DNA of 11,871 nt from assembly GCA_028869395.1 (NCBI GenBank), contig JAGWSE010000274.1, forward strand, positions 1 through 11,871, written 5' to 3'. The stretch comes from Alphaproteobacteria bacterium (GTDB taxonomy: Bacteria > Pseudomonadota > Alphaproteobacteria > Caulobacterales > Caulobacteraceae). Position numbers and translations under genes: made by a program. Positions 1 through 6,816 of the stretch are shown here, in pieces (position 1 is the stretch's first letter; the number at the start of each line of letters is the position of its first letter). The notes under the pieces were generated by a model. The model was given only the letters and a program-made list of their open reading frames with translations, had not been told where the DNA came from and ran no database searches.

Positions 1-1
1 C

Positions 2-94
2 GTAGGTGACGACGTGGCAGGCGCGCCGCTCCTACGCAAGCCTTTCAGACCGGCCGAATTCTCACAAACCGTGGCGAAAGTCCTGGCCGTCTAG
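2..94 (+). CDS. Response regulator receiver domain, C-terminal end only (5' part outside window)
   Basis: An open frame enters from the left edge and stops at TAG 92-94, giving 30 residues. They include LLRKPFRPAEF followed by TVAKVLAV. The Lys-Pro-Phe motif followed by a short amphipathic helix is how CheY-like receiver domains end (beta5 Lys, cis-Pro, then alpha5). The stop comes directly after alpha5, so this is a single-domain regulator or a protein whose receiver domain is C-terminal, such as a hybrid histidine kinase. The phosphoacceptor Asp would lie outside the window, so the partner and output are unknown. The gene converges on NAD kinase with a gap of 54 bases and no clear terminator hairpin between them. 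Confidence 0.6.
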   Translation, partial: VGDDVAGAPLLRKPFRPAEFSQTVAKVLAV

Positions 95-148
95 TCGGTC
101 GCGCAGGTTGACGCATCGGCTGATCTGGTTCGAGCACTCTGCCGATCG

Positions 149-910
149 TCAAGAAGCGAACTGCTCCTTGAGCACGCGCTCTTCGAGGTTGAACTCGCGG
201 TCAAACAGCAGCGTCATCGCGATGTCGCGGTTCTCGTGGACATCGACGGTGACGACATCGCGCACCTCGGTATAGTCGGCGACGGCGCTTACCGGGCGTT
301 TGTCGGTCTCGAGTGCCTCTATTCGAACGCGCGCCCTATGAGGCAACAGCGCGCCGCGCCAGCGCCGTGGACGAAAGACGCTGATCGGCGTCAGCGCGAG
401 CACGCCGGCGCCGAGCGGGATGATCGGGCCGTGGGCCGACAGGTTGTAGGCCGTCGAGCCCGCCGGAGTGGCCACCAGAGCGCCGTCGCAGACCAGCTCC
501 GCCAGCCGCACCTTGCCGTCTATGGATATGCGCAGCTTCGCCGTCTGGCGGGTCTGGCGCAGCAGCGAGACCTCGTTGATCGCCAGCGCCTCATGCGCCT
601 GGCCGTGGACATCGGTCGCCTGCATCCGCAGAGGGTGGATGAGCGCCCGCTCCGCGGCGTTGATCCGCTCCAGCAGATCGTCCTCCGAGTACTCGTTCAT
701 CAGGAACCCGACCGAACCGCGGTTCATGCCGTAGATCGGCGGCCCGTCGGGGATCCGATGGTGGAGGCACTCCAGCATGAACCCGTCGCCGCCCAGGGCC
801 ACGATCACCTGGGCGCGGTCCAGGCCCACGTCGCCATAGCGCTTCGCCAGCCGTTCGCACGCTTCCTGCGCCTCGGGACGGTCGCTGGCGGCGAAGGCGA
901 GGCGGGTCAT
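149..910 (-). CDS. nadK: NAD kinase
   Basis: Cytosolic enzyme that phosphorylates NAD at the 2'-hydroxyl of its adenosine ribose, using ATP or polyphosphate, to make NADP. The protein has 253 residues from the ATG at 910. Family hallmarks are all present: the ATP-site loop ALGGDGFML (about residues 38-46), the NE pair (about 112-113) in the NAD site, and the CDGALVATPAGSTAYNLSAHGP block (about 141-162) that carries the glycine-rich conserved region. An in-frame ATG at 931 would add seven residues. Neither start has a strong Shine-Dalgarno sequence, and 910 is preferred because the MTRLAFAASDRPEAQ beginning resembles relatives. The length is normal for the short alphaproteobacterial form. It lies about 85 bases downstream of the DUF2336 gene on the same strand, so co-transcription is likely. 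Confidence 0.93.
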   Translation of the reverse strand: MTRLAFAASDRPEAQEACERLAKRYGDVGLDRAQVIVALGGDGFMLECLHHRIPDGPPIYGMNRGSVGFLMNEYSEDDLLERINAAERALIHPLRMQATDVHGQAHEALAINEVSLLRQTRQTAKLRISIDGKVRLAELVCDGALVATPAGSTAYNLSAHGPIIPLGAGVLALTPISVFRPRRWRGALLPHRARVRIEALETDKRPVSAVADYTEVRDVVTVDVHENRDIAMTLLFDREFNLEERVLKEQFAS

Positions 911-995
911 GACGGGCTCGGCCTTGAACATGCGCGAGGAAAAGGCGGGCGCCGCACCGGGCTTGTCAAACGCCGCGGGCAGGAACGGCGCGGAT

Positions 996-2111
996 TCAGA
1001 GGATCAGCGCCGCCTGCCGGAAGGCGGCCCGGGCAACCTGCGGACTGGCCGGGGCGAAGGCCCCCGAGGCGCGCCGCGCGCCCTCCTCGCCGCCGGCCGG
1101 GCGGCCACCGTTCAGCTGCCGCACCATCTGCAGGATGGTCGGGAAGACGCTGCGATCGATGCCGACCGCCGCGCAGGCGAGCGCCAGGAGTTCCGGGCGG
1201 TCCGAATCGACCGCGCGGCGGATGTGCTCAGCGTCGAACCGGCCCAGGGTCGCGAGCGTGATGCAGAACAGCGAGAGGCGGCCCTCGCGCAGGGCGCGCA
1301 CAAGATAGGCGGGCCGCAGCTGGCCCGCGGCGTGCAGCTTCTCGATCAGCCGCCGCTCCATGGCCTCGCGCTCGTCCTCGCGCGCGACGACCACGACCCC
1401 ACGGCCGTCGACGCCGGCGTGGGCCTCGGCGACGGCCGCGGCAAGCGCCTCGTCCACCGCCTTCGGATCGAGCCGGAACCGCTCCAGGATCGCCTCGCGC
1501 AGCGCCTGGCCGACCCAGACATAGAGCTTCAGGGCCAACTCGTCGGTGAGCTTCGGATGGCGCGACAGCGGCGAACGCAGGGCGGACACCTGCCGTGAAA
1601 GCTCGACCAGCCGCGCCAGGTCGGCGTCGGAGAGCTCGGCGGTCGTGTTGCCGGCTAGCGCGGCCACCACCGCAGGCTCCGATCGCTTGAGGATCGCGGC
1701 CACCACCGGGCCGGCCAGCTGCGGCCGGCGGGCGACCTCGATCTGGTGCTCGATGGTGGCTTCGGTGAGCAGGCGGATGAGGTCGTGGTCCTGCAGGACC
1801 GGGCTCGCGGCGATGATCGGACGGGCGATCTCGATCTCGTCCAGCGCCAGCACGTTGATGAGCGCCGGCGGCGCCCACTCCGCCTTGGCGAGCTTCTCGG
1901 CGAGCCGCTGACGGATCTCGCGTTCGGCTTCAACGACGAGACTCAGGAAGATCGAGGAAAGCAGCGCCTGGACCTGGGGATCGCGCATCTCCTCGGCCGC
2001 GCCGCCCGCCTCGCACAGGTCGGCCACGGCCAGCAAAAGGCGCTCGCGATCCGCGGGCGACCGGCTCTTCGCCAGGTCGAGCAGGCTGTCAGTTGTGGCG
2101 GCGATCGTCAC
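996..2111 (-). CDS. DUF2336 domain-containing protein
   Basis: A 371-residue, almost entirely helical protein of the DUF2336 family, common in Caulobacterales and other alphaproteobacteria. The function is unknown. The N-terminus (LLDLAKSRSPADRERLLLAVADL) is the usual family opening, followed by repeated helical hairpins rich in Ala, Leu and Arg that resemble HEAT-type repeats. The last roughly 40 residues are Gly/Ala/Arg-rich and probably disordered. The GTG at 2111 is chosen because GAGGA lies 9 bases upstream and the family N-terminus begins right there. An in-frame ATG at 2153 would add 14 Arg/Pro-rich residues that look like untranslated leader. There is no signal peptide or membrane segment. 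The gene is divergent from glpK and upstream of nadK. Confidence 0.8.
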   Translation of the reverse strand: MTIAATTDSLLDLAKSRSPADRERLLLAVADLCEAGGAAEEMRDPQVQALLSSIFLSLVVEAEREIRQRLAEKLAKAEWAPPALINVLALDEIEIARPIIAASPVLQDHDLIRLLTEATIEHQIEVARRPQLAGPVVAAILKRSEPAVVAALAGNTTAELSDADLARLVELSRQVSALRSPLSRHPKLTDELALKLYVWVGQALREAILERFRLDPKAVDEALAAAVAEAHAGVDGRGVVVVAREDEREAMERRLIEKLHAAGQLRPAYLVRALREGRLSLFCITLATLGRFDAEHIRRAVDSDRPELLALACAAVGIDRSVFPTILQMVRQLNGGRPAGGEEGARRASGAFAPASPQVARAAFRQAALIL

Positions 2112-2190
2112 GCCCCTTGGTCCTCGCGCTGGCCTCGACCGGAGCGGTCGCATGGCGGCGCCAGCAATGTGCTGAGTCCCGTGAAAACAT

Positions 2191-2235
2191 GCTTAAACAA
2201 ACCCTAGCCTTGGCCTGCGCGTTTCGAAGCGCAGG
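2191..2235 (+). promoter_or_regulatory. Possible glpK promoter -10 and leader hairpin
   Basis: GCTTAAAC at 2191-2198 matches the Caulobacter-type -10 consensus GCTANAWC at all but one base, but no convincing -35 block is seen. It is followed by a perfect 7-bp inverted repeat, CCTGCGC (2214-2220) and GCGCAGG (2229-2235), with an 8-base loop. The repeat lies in the leader just before the strong ribosome-binding site GGGGGAGGG (2243-2251) of glpK. It could be an operator or an mRNA hairpin. A GAGTC site (a GANTC, the CcrM methylation motif in alphaproteobacteria) lies at 2174-2178. Confidence 0.3.
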
Positions 2236-2253
2236 TCGGACCGGGGGAGGGAT

Positions 2254-3747
2254 ATGGCCGAACCGTTGCTGCTTGCGCTGGACCAGGGAACGACGAGCAC
2301 CCGGGCCATCCTGTTCGCGACCGATGGCCAGGCGCTGGCGGAGGCGGGCCGGCCGCTTCGCCAGTCCTATCCGCAGGACGGCTGGGTCGAGCATGACGCG
2401 CTCGAGATCTACGTGGCTTCCGTCGCGGTGCTGCGCGAGGCGGTGCAGAAGGCCGCCCGACGGATGGAGGAGGTGGCCGCGATCGGCATCACCAACCAGC
2501 GCGAGACGGTGGTGGTTTGGGACAAGGCGACCGGCGAGCCGATCCATCCGGCGATCGTCTGGCAGGACCGGCGCACGGCCCCGGTCTGCGAGCGGCTGCG
2601 CCAGGCCGGTCGCGAAGGGCGGGTCACCGAGGTGACCGGCCTGCTGCTCGATCCCTATTTCTCCGGGACCAAGATCGCCTGGCTGCTCGACGCCGTTCCC
2701 GGCGCCCGGGAGCGCGCCCGGGCCGGCGGGTTGCTCGCCGGCACCATCGACACCTGGCTCATCTGGAAGCTGACCGGCGGCCGCGTCCACGCCACTGACG
2801 CCACCAACGCCTCGCGCACCCTGCTGTTCGACCTGCGCGCCCAGCGCTGGTCGCAGGAGATGTGCGCGCTGTTCGAGGTTCCTGCGAATATCCTGCCGGA
2901 CGTCCGCGACTGCGCAGATGATTTTGGCGAGACGGAGACTTCGCTGTTCGGCCGCGCATTGCCGATCCGCGGGGTCGCAGGCGACCAGCAGGCGGCGCTC
3001 ATGGGGCAGGGCTGCGTCCGGCCGGGCGAGATGAAGGCCACCTACGGCACCGGCTGCTTCATGCTGGTCAACACCGGCGAGACGGCGCCCCCCTCGCGCT
3101 CGCGCCTGCTGACCACCGTGGCGGCGCGCGTCGGCGGGCGCGCGACCTACGCGCTGGAAGGGGCGATCTTCATCGCCGGCGCCGCCATCCAGTGGCTGGA
3201 GGAGGGGCTGGGCGTCCGCGGCGGCCCGCACGAGGCTGAGCGGCTGGCCGGTTCCGCGCGGCCGGACCACGGCGTGGTGCTGGTGCCGGCCTTCACCGGG
3301 CTCGGCGCGCCATGGTGGGACGCGGGCGCGCGCGGCGCGCTCTTCGGCCTGACCCGCGACGCAGGCCTTGCCGAAATCGCCCAGGCGACCTTCGACGCCA
3401 GCGCCCTGCAGACCCGCGACCTGATCGAGGCGATGCGCGCCGACGCCCCCGAGGCCTTCGGGCCGGACGTCGAGCTGCGTATCGACGGCGGCATGTCGCG
3501 AAGCGCCTGGTTCGGCCAGCGGCTCGCCGACCTGACCGGCGTCGACGTCTGCCGCGCCACCTACCAGGAGACGACGGCGCTTGGCGCCGCGCTGTTCGCC
3601 GGCATCGGCTGCGGGATCTTCCCGGACCCTGAGGAGGCCGCCGCCGCGCGGCCCTCGACCGAGGGGTTCAAGGCCCAGATGGACAGCCGTCGCCGCGAGG
3701 CCGCCTACGCCCGCTGGCTGGACGCGGTGGCCCGCGTGCGCACGTGA
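2254..3747 (+). CDS. glpK: Glycerol kinase
   Basis: Cytosolic FGGY-family kinase that converts glycerol plus ATP to sn-glycerol 3-phosphate, the entry step of glycerol use. It has 497 residues, the family's normal length. The phosphate-binding loop DQGTTSTR is at 10-17 and ITNQRET at 79-85. WQDRRT is at 103-108, GDQQAALMGQG at 243-253, YGTGCF at 264-269 and DGGMSRS at 411-417. The glycerol-contacting positions known from the E. coli enzyme are visible as Arg83, Glu84, Tyr135 and Asp244. The start is well supported by GGGGGAGGG two bases before the ATG. No glpF, glpD or glpR is in the window. A class II aldolase-like gene follows 79 bases later on the same strand. The stop codon lies inside a 21-bp tandem duplication. 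Confidence 0.95.
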   Translation: MAEPLLLALDQGTTSTRAILFATDGQALAEAGRPLRQSYPQDGWVEHDALEIYVASVAVLREAVQKAARRMEEVAAIGITNQRETVVVWDKATGEPIHPAIVWQDRRTAPVCERLRQAGREGRVTEVTGLLLDPYFSGTKIAWLLDAVPGARERARAGGLLAGTIDTWLIWKLTGGRVHATDATNASRTLLFDLRAQRWSQEMCALFEVPANILPDVRDCADDFGETETSLFGRALPIRGVAGDQQAALMGQGCVRPGEMKATYGTGCFMLVNTGETAPPSRSRLLTTVAARVGGRATYALEGAIFIAGAAIQWLEEGLGVRGGPHEAERLAGSARPDHGVVLVPAFTGLGAPWWDAGARGALFGLTRDAGLAEIAQATFDASALQTRDLIEAMRADAPEAFGPDVELRIDGGMSRSAWFGQRLADLTGVDVCRATYQETTALGAALFAGIGCGIFPDPEEAAAARPSTEGFKAQMDSRRREAAYARWLDAVARVRT

Positions 3748-3772
3748 GCTTCCCGCGTGCGCACGTGAGCTT
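3731..3772 (+). repeat. Perfect 21-bp tandem duplication across the glpK stop codon
   Basis: Bases 3731-3751 are repeated exactly at 3752-3772. Each unit contains the 10-bp palindrome CGTGCGCACG (3735-3744 and 3756-3765) followed by TGAGCTT. The glpK stop TGA (3745-3747) is in the first unit, so the second unit is untranslated. Because each unit is palindromic, the pair can form two small hairpins or one longer cruciform. Confidence 0.95.
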
Positions 3773-3826
3773 GACGCCGCCCTCCGCACGGCCGAGTCTT
3801 GGCCGAACGGAATAGGGAAAAAGCCC

Positions 3827-4597
3827 ATGGCGGACGGATCGGTCGCCGGCGTGACCTCGCTCAAGGGCAAGGTGAGCGCCGAAGAATGGCAGGCGCGCGT
3901 GGACCTGGCCGCGCTCTATCGACTGGTGGCGCTCTACGGGTGGGACGACCTCATCTACACCCACATCTCGGCCCGTATCCCGGGGCCGGATCACCAGTTC
4001 CTGATCAATCCCTACGGGATGCTCTTCGACGAGATCACCGCCTCCTCGCTGGTGAAGATCGATCTGGAGGGGAACATCCTCCAGGAGACGGCCTACTTCA
4101 TCAATCCGGCGGGCTTCACGATCCACTCGGCCATCCACGCCGCGCGCGAGGACGCCAAGTACGTCATGCACCTGCACACCGACCAGGGCGTGGCGGTGGC
4201 CGCCCAGAAGGAGGGCCTCCTGCCGTTGTCGCAGCACGCCCTGATCGTGCTGCCCCGGCTCGCCTACCACGACTACGAGGGCATCGCCCTGAACCTCGAC
4301 GAGCGCGAGCGGCTGGTGAAGGACATCGGGGACAAGACCCTGATGCTGTTGCGCAACCACGGCACGCTGTCGGTCGGCGACACCGCCGCCAACTGCTGGA
4401 CGGGGATGTTCTTCCTCGAGCGGGCCTGCAAGCAGCAGGTGATGGCGCTCTCGGCCGGCCGCGACAACGTGCTGATCGCGCCGCAGGCCTCTCAGGACGA
4501 GGTCAAGGGCCAGGTGGCGAGGGGGATCGGCGGCGGCCTCGCCTGGCCGGGCTGCCTGCGCCGCCTCGACCGCGAACTGCCGGGCTACGACGCCTAG
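3827..4597 (+). CDS. Class II aldolase/adducin-family protein
   Basis: A 256-residue protein with the class II aldolase/adducin fold, a family of zinc-dependent sugar-phosphate aldolases and epimerases (FucA, AraD, MtnB) plus non-enzymatic adducin heads. The metal-site histidines are seen as HLH (115-117) and RNHGT (His178). THISAR (45-50) and NPYGMLFDEI (61-70) match the substrate-loop region. Aligning by the distance to HLH, the catalytic Glu of FucA (position 73 there) falls on Gly96 in NPAGFTIH, so classical aldolase chemistry is doubtful. This NPAGF subfamily is widespread in proteobacteria, and its substrate is unknown to me. The start is the ATG with AGGGA about 10 bases upstream. The open frame extends further upstream, but that part overlaps glpK. 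A strong terminator follows. Possibly co-transcribed with glpK. Confidence 0.88.
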   Translation: MADGSVAGVTSLKGKVSAEEWQARVDLAALYRLVALYGWDDLIYTHISARIPGPDHQFLINPYGMLFDEITASSLVKIDLEGNILQETAYFINPAGFTIHSAIHAAREDAKYVMHLHTDQGVAVAAQKEGLLPLSQHALIVLPRLAYHDYEGIALNLDERERLVKDIGDKTLMLLRNHGTLSVGDTAANCWTGMFFLERACKQQVMALSAGRDNVLIAPQASQDEVKGQVARGIGGGLAWPGCLRRLDRELPGYDA

Positions 4598-4689
4598 GCC
4601 CTGGGCCCGGGCGTCGCACTTCGCGGCCTCGTCCGCGGGATCAGCGCGGTCCGCCGCCTGGCCTCGCGCCTTCGATTCCTCATACAAAA

Positions 4690-4725
4690 CGGCCCTCCCG
4701 GCGCCCGGGAGGGCCGAAGTCTTTT
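4690..4725. terminator. Bidirectional Rho-independent terminator
   Basis: A perfect 12-bp stem (4690-4701 with 4705-4716) with a CGC loop. It is followed by AAGTCTTTT on the + strand and preceded by ACAAAAC, which reads as GTTTTGT on the - strand. It sits between the convergent aldolase-like gene (+) and cytochrome gene (-) and can serve both. Confidence 0.9.
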
Positions 4726-4911
4726 CGTCGCGTCGCCCGCGCGGGGGGATCAGCTGGGGCGGACGCGCCGCGCGGGGCTTGGGGGCGCGCCCGCGCGAAA
4801 AGCTGTCGATGCACAGATGCTCATTCGACAGCGGCGAGCATGCGCGCCCTCCTGCTTATCGTCAAGGTTGTCAGCGTGCAAATTGCGCGCGGAAGGCGTG
4901 TCTCCGTGCGA
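4726..4911. other. Rest of the 314-base intergenic gap, no gene seen
   Basis: Bases 4598-4911 hold no gene on either strand. Apart from the terminator, the only structure is an 8-bp inverted repeat, GCTGTCGA (4802-4809) with TCGACAGC (4825-4832). An overlapping ATGCTC (4817-4822) could instead pair with GAGCAT further downstream. This is probably 3' untranslated sequence of the cytochrome gene. Confidence 0.4.
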
Positions 4912-5430
4912 TCACGACGCCGGTGAGGTTTCGGCCTTCAGATAGGCGATCACGTCGATCCGGTCCTTCGGGTCCTTGAACCCGGGGAAGGTCATCTTGG
5001 TGTTGGGAACCATGGCGGAGGGGTTCTCGAGCCACTTGTCCAGGTGGGCGACGTCCCAGGTGAAGGTCTGCGCCTTCAGGGCGTCGGAGTAGGTATAGCC
5101 GGGCTTGGAGGCGACCTTGCGGCCGAAGATGCCGTACAGGTTCGGCCCCGTCATGTCGGGGCCGCCCTGGACGAAGGTGTGGCACGACTTGCAGATCGCC
5201 GCCTTCGCCTCGCCATTGTCGAGGTCGCCGGTGTTGTAGGGCGCCGGCAGGGTGGCGACAGCCGCCTTCTTCTGGGCGTCTGTGGGCTCGCCTTGCGGCG
5301 TGGTCACGCCCGACTGCGCGCTGGTCTGGTTCTGCGCCTGCTCGGACTGTTGGCTGGAAGGCGACTTGCTGCAGCCGGCCAGTGCGGCGGCCAACGCGAC
5401 GGCGACGACGGTGAAGCCCAACTGACGCAT
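4912..5430 (-). CDS. Lipoprotein c-type cytochrome (class I, cytochrome c2-like)
   Basis: A 172-residue periplasmic electron carrier anchored by lipid. The first 20 residues form a lipoprotein signal with lipobox LAGC, Cys20 being the lipidation site. A Ser/Gln-rich linker follows (about 21-55), then a single cytochrome c domain. Heme attachment is CKSCH (Cys80, Cys83, His84) and the distal axial ligand is Met146 in NTKMTFPGF, a class I cytochrome c arrangement. GPNLYGIFGRK (95-105) and the final helix DVIAYLK are also typical. Membrane-tethered c2-type cytochromes usually carry electrons from the bc1 complex to terminal oxidases; that role here is inferred. The ATG has GAGGAG 10 bases upstream. 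Maturation needs Ccm genes elsewhere. Confidence 0.92.
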   Translation of the reverse strand: MRQLGFTVVAVALAAALAGCSKSPSSQQSEQAQNQTSAQSGVTTPQGEPTDAQKKAAVATLPAPYNTGDLDNGEAKAAICKSCHTFVQGGPDMTGPNLYGIFGRKVASKPGYTYSDALKAQTFTWDVAHLDKWLENPSAMVPNTKMTFPGFKDPKDRIDVIAYLKAETSPAS

Positions 5431-5470
5431 AACGGCGACTCTCCTCAGGCGCTCCGGAAATGGTGCGGCA

Positions 5471-5497
5471 AGCTAGCGCACGACCGCGCCGATGCAA
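5471..5497 (-). promoter_or_regulatory. Probable promoter of the cytochrome gene
   Basis: Reading the - strand: TTGCATC (-35, 5497-5491), a 13-base spacer, then GCTAGCTT (-10). This resembles the Caulobacter housekeeping pattern TTGACGS-N10-14-GCTANAWC. Predicted initiation near 5464 leaves a leader of about 34 bases containing GAGGAG. Confidence 0.5.
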
Positions 5498-5744
5498 TAT
5501 GGCCCAGCCATGCGCGCCACGGAGAGCCGGATTGGCTCAGCTGGGGGAACGGAGGCTCCAAAGCCAGCGACGTGGTCGCGGCAGGAAAGCTTGAGCGGCC
5601 AAGGAGACCAAGAGGCCTCAGGGCCCAGAGGCGGACCCTCTGAAAGGCCGAGATGGGTGACCGGACCGCGGGGGCAACGCCGAGTCCCTATGGGACATCC
5701 CTATCGACTCTGCGCGAGGGCCGCTCCTGATCAGGCGAGGTTGT
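5498..5744. other. Non-coding stretch with several short hairpins, no gene identified
   Basis: Bases 5431-5744 (314 bases) contain the cytochrome promoter and then sequence with no credible reading frame. Visible structures are AGAGG/CCTCT around 5628-5642, GTCCC-TAT-GGGAC (5684-5696), a repeat of TCCCTAT (5685-5691 and 5698-5704) enclosed by GAGTC/GACTC, and the 10-bp palindrome CCTGATCAGG (5726-5735). The palindrome lies just beyond the stop of the Tat-exported protein gene. None matches an RNA family I recognise, and tRNA, 6S, tmRNA and SRP RNA signatures were looked for and not found. Confidence 0.3.
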
Positions 5745-6140
5745 TTAGACCCGCGGCTGCCTTCGCTCCGCCCAGGCATAGACGCCGGCGCGGGCCTCCT
5801 CATCAAAGGGCGGCGTTGGCCAGCCCAAGTTCTTCATCAAGTTCGGGTGGTGATAGACGGCCGCCCCCGCCGCCAGCAGATGGTCAGGGGTAGGTTGCCG
5901 GCCGAACTTGCGCTGAAACCAGCCCAGATAGGTTTCGAGGCGCCGGTGCATCCTCATCCGCCGCAGCCCGAAGCCCATGTTGGTGTTCGCGCTGTCTGGC
6001 TGAGGGAACATCCATGAGAGGCGGGCGACCGTCTGGGTGACGAGGTCCGTGTGGCCGCTCCCCTGGGCCAGGGCCGGCATAGCCACGGCCACGCCTGCCA
6101 CTCCGCCGCCTGCGAACAGGCCTCGCCTTGAGACTTTCAT
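5745..6140 (-). CDS. Small Tat-exported protein of unknown function
   Basis: A 131-residue protein I do not recognise. The N-terminus MKVSRRGLFAGGG is a twin-arginine signal (SRRGLF, residues 4-9), followed by an Ala/Val-rich core. A signal-peptidase site ALA-Q is near residues 23-26, so the mature part is about 106 residues in the periplasm. The mature part is rich in Arg, Trp, Tyr and His (RLSWMFPQP, RRMRMHRRLETYLGWFQRKFG, AAVYHHPNLMKNLGWPTPPF). It has no Cys and no heme or FeS motif, so why it would use Tat is unclear; it may be a short cofactor-binding or escorted subunit. The ATG at 6140 is chosen because GAGGAG lies 7 bases upstream. A TTG two codons earlier is too close to it. Confidence 0.65.
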   Translation of the reverse strand: MKVSRRGLFAGGGVAGVAVAMPALAQGSGHTDLVTQTVARLSWMFPQPDSANTNMGFGLRRMRMHRRLETYLGWFQRKFGRQPTPDHLLAAGAAVYHHPNLMKNLGWPTPPFDEEARAGVYAWAERRQPRV

Positions 6141-6529
6141 GATCAAGCTCCTCTGTTTGCCCGTTGGGCCTCGTCTTCAAGCCACCGTGCCGGAGCGGTC
6201 GGTTGGCAGGGCACATGCCCTTCGTGACGATCCGGGTAGACTAGCCGCTGGCCCGGCGAGACGCAACTCAGAAGCCCTGGGGCACTTCCAATTCAGCTCA
6301 ATGACGTGCCGGCGCGTGGAGACTACCGCACGCCCTTGGTCCGCAGGGCGGCAAAGGCGAGTTTGGGACAATAAGCCGACGGCAATATTCGACCCACCAT
6401 TGACCTTCCCGACCGGCTGTTGCGAGGCAAGGCGAACATGCCGCGCTGTGCAGCGCCCCCTGGCCAACGGAACGCGTGGCGGATAAGGTAGAACAAACCT
6501 ACAAGCCGTGTACGGTCTAGGGTCAAATC
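6141..6529. other. 389-base gap, no gene seen
   Basis: Between the divergent Tat-exported protein gene (-) and the small membrane protein gene (+). Neither strand shows a reading frame with protein-like composition. It holds a 6-bp inverted repeat, AGGGCA/TGCCCT (6208-6221), and probably both promoters, which I cannot place. Base composition becomes more AT-rich towards 6500, marking entry into the accessory region. Confidence 0.35.
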
Positions 6530-6697
6530 ATGAAGGCGATTTGGAGCGGTGCTCTTCTTTGGGTCGGCGTCATTGTAGGTTTTTCCGGCATATTCATTTC
6601 GTACTATCTGAAGGCGTCCGACAACTTAAGTATCGTCATTATCGGAGTTGCTGGGTTAGCCGGGTTGGGTTTGATCCGACTTTCGAAGAAGATTTGA
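6530..6697 (+). CDS. Small two-helix membrane protein (55 aa), unknown function
   Basis: ATG at 6530 to TGA at 6695-6697. The peptide starts MKAIWSGALLWVGVIVGFSG and ends GLGLIRLSKKI. It has two hydrophobic segments, about residues 4-26 (ALLWVGVIVGFSGIFISYYL) and 34-49 (SIVIIGVAGLAGLGLI), joined by the short polar loop KASDN. A basic C-terminal tail (RLSKK) suggests both ends lie in the cytoplasm. Codons such as TTA, ATA, GTA and AGT are unlike the GC-rich neighbours, which points to horizontal origin. The ribosome-binding site is weak (TAGGG about 10 bases upstream). It could be a phage- or TA-associated small membrane protein. It is called real because the hydrophobic pattern is coherent over the full frame, but no family is recognised. 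Confidence 0.55.
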   Translation: MKAIWSGALLWVGVIVGFSGIFISYYLKASDNLSIVIIGVAGLAGLGLIRLSKKI

Positions 6698-6741
6698 TCG
6701 ACCACCCCCGCGTACGCGCCGTATGGACGGCGCTCGGCAAT

Positions 6742-6758
6742 GTCGACTTTCCACCCCC
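6742..6758 (+). repeat. Possible partial copy of the interspersed repeat
   Basis: The opening GTCGACTTTCCACCC matches the start of the repeat at 10776 (GTCGCCTTTCCACCC) at 14 of 15 bases, then diverges. It lies between the small membrane protein and the antitoxin gene. This may be chance. Confidence 0.25.
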
Positions 6759-6816
6759 TACTTCCGTTGGCGACGTCCGCTCTGTGGAGCGATTGCTCGA
6801 TGGGGTAGATCGGCCG

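Noticed and set aside
236..1261. Long + strand frame opposite nadK and the DUF2336 gene
   Set aside because: Arg/Pro/Gly-rich composition without motifs; it is the GC-rich antisense shadow of real genes.
3581..3826. N-terminal extension of the aldolase-like protein back into glpK
   Set aside because: The extension translates glpK out of frame, including the 21-bp repeat; the ATG at 3827 has a ribosome-binding site and the family N-terminus.
2089..3870. 593-codon - strand frame opposite glpK
   Set aside because: Low-complexity Ala/Gly/Arg composition and full overlap with an unmistakable glycerol kinase on the other strand.
5521..5600. tRNA or riboswitch suggested by GGAGAG...GGCTCAGCTGGG
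   Set aside because: No anticodon arm, T arm or acceptor pairing can be drawn, and the glycine and cobalamin riboswitch cores are absent.
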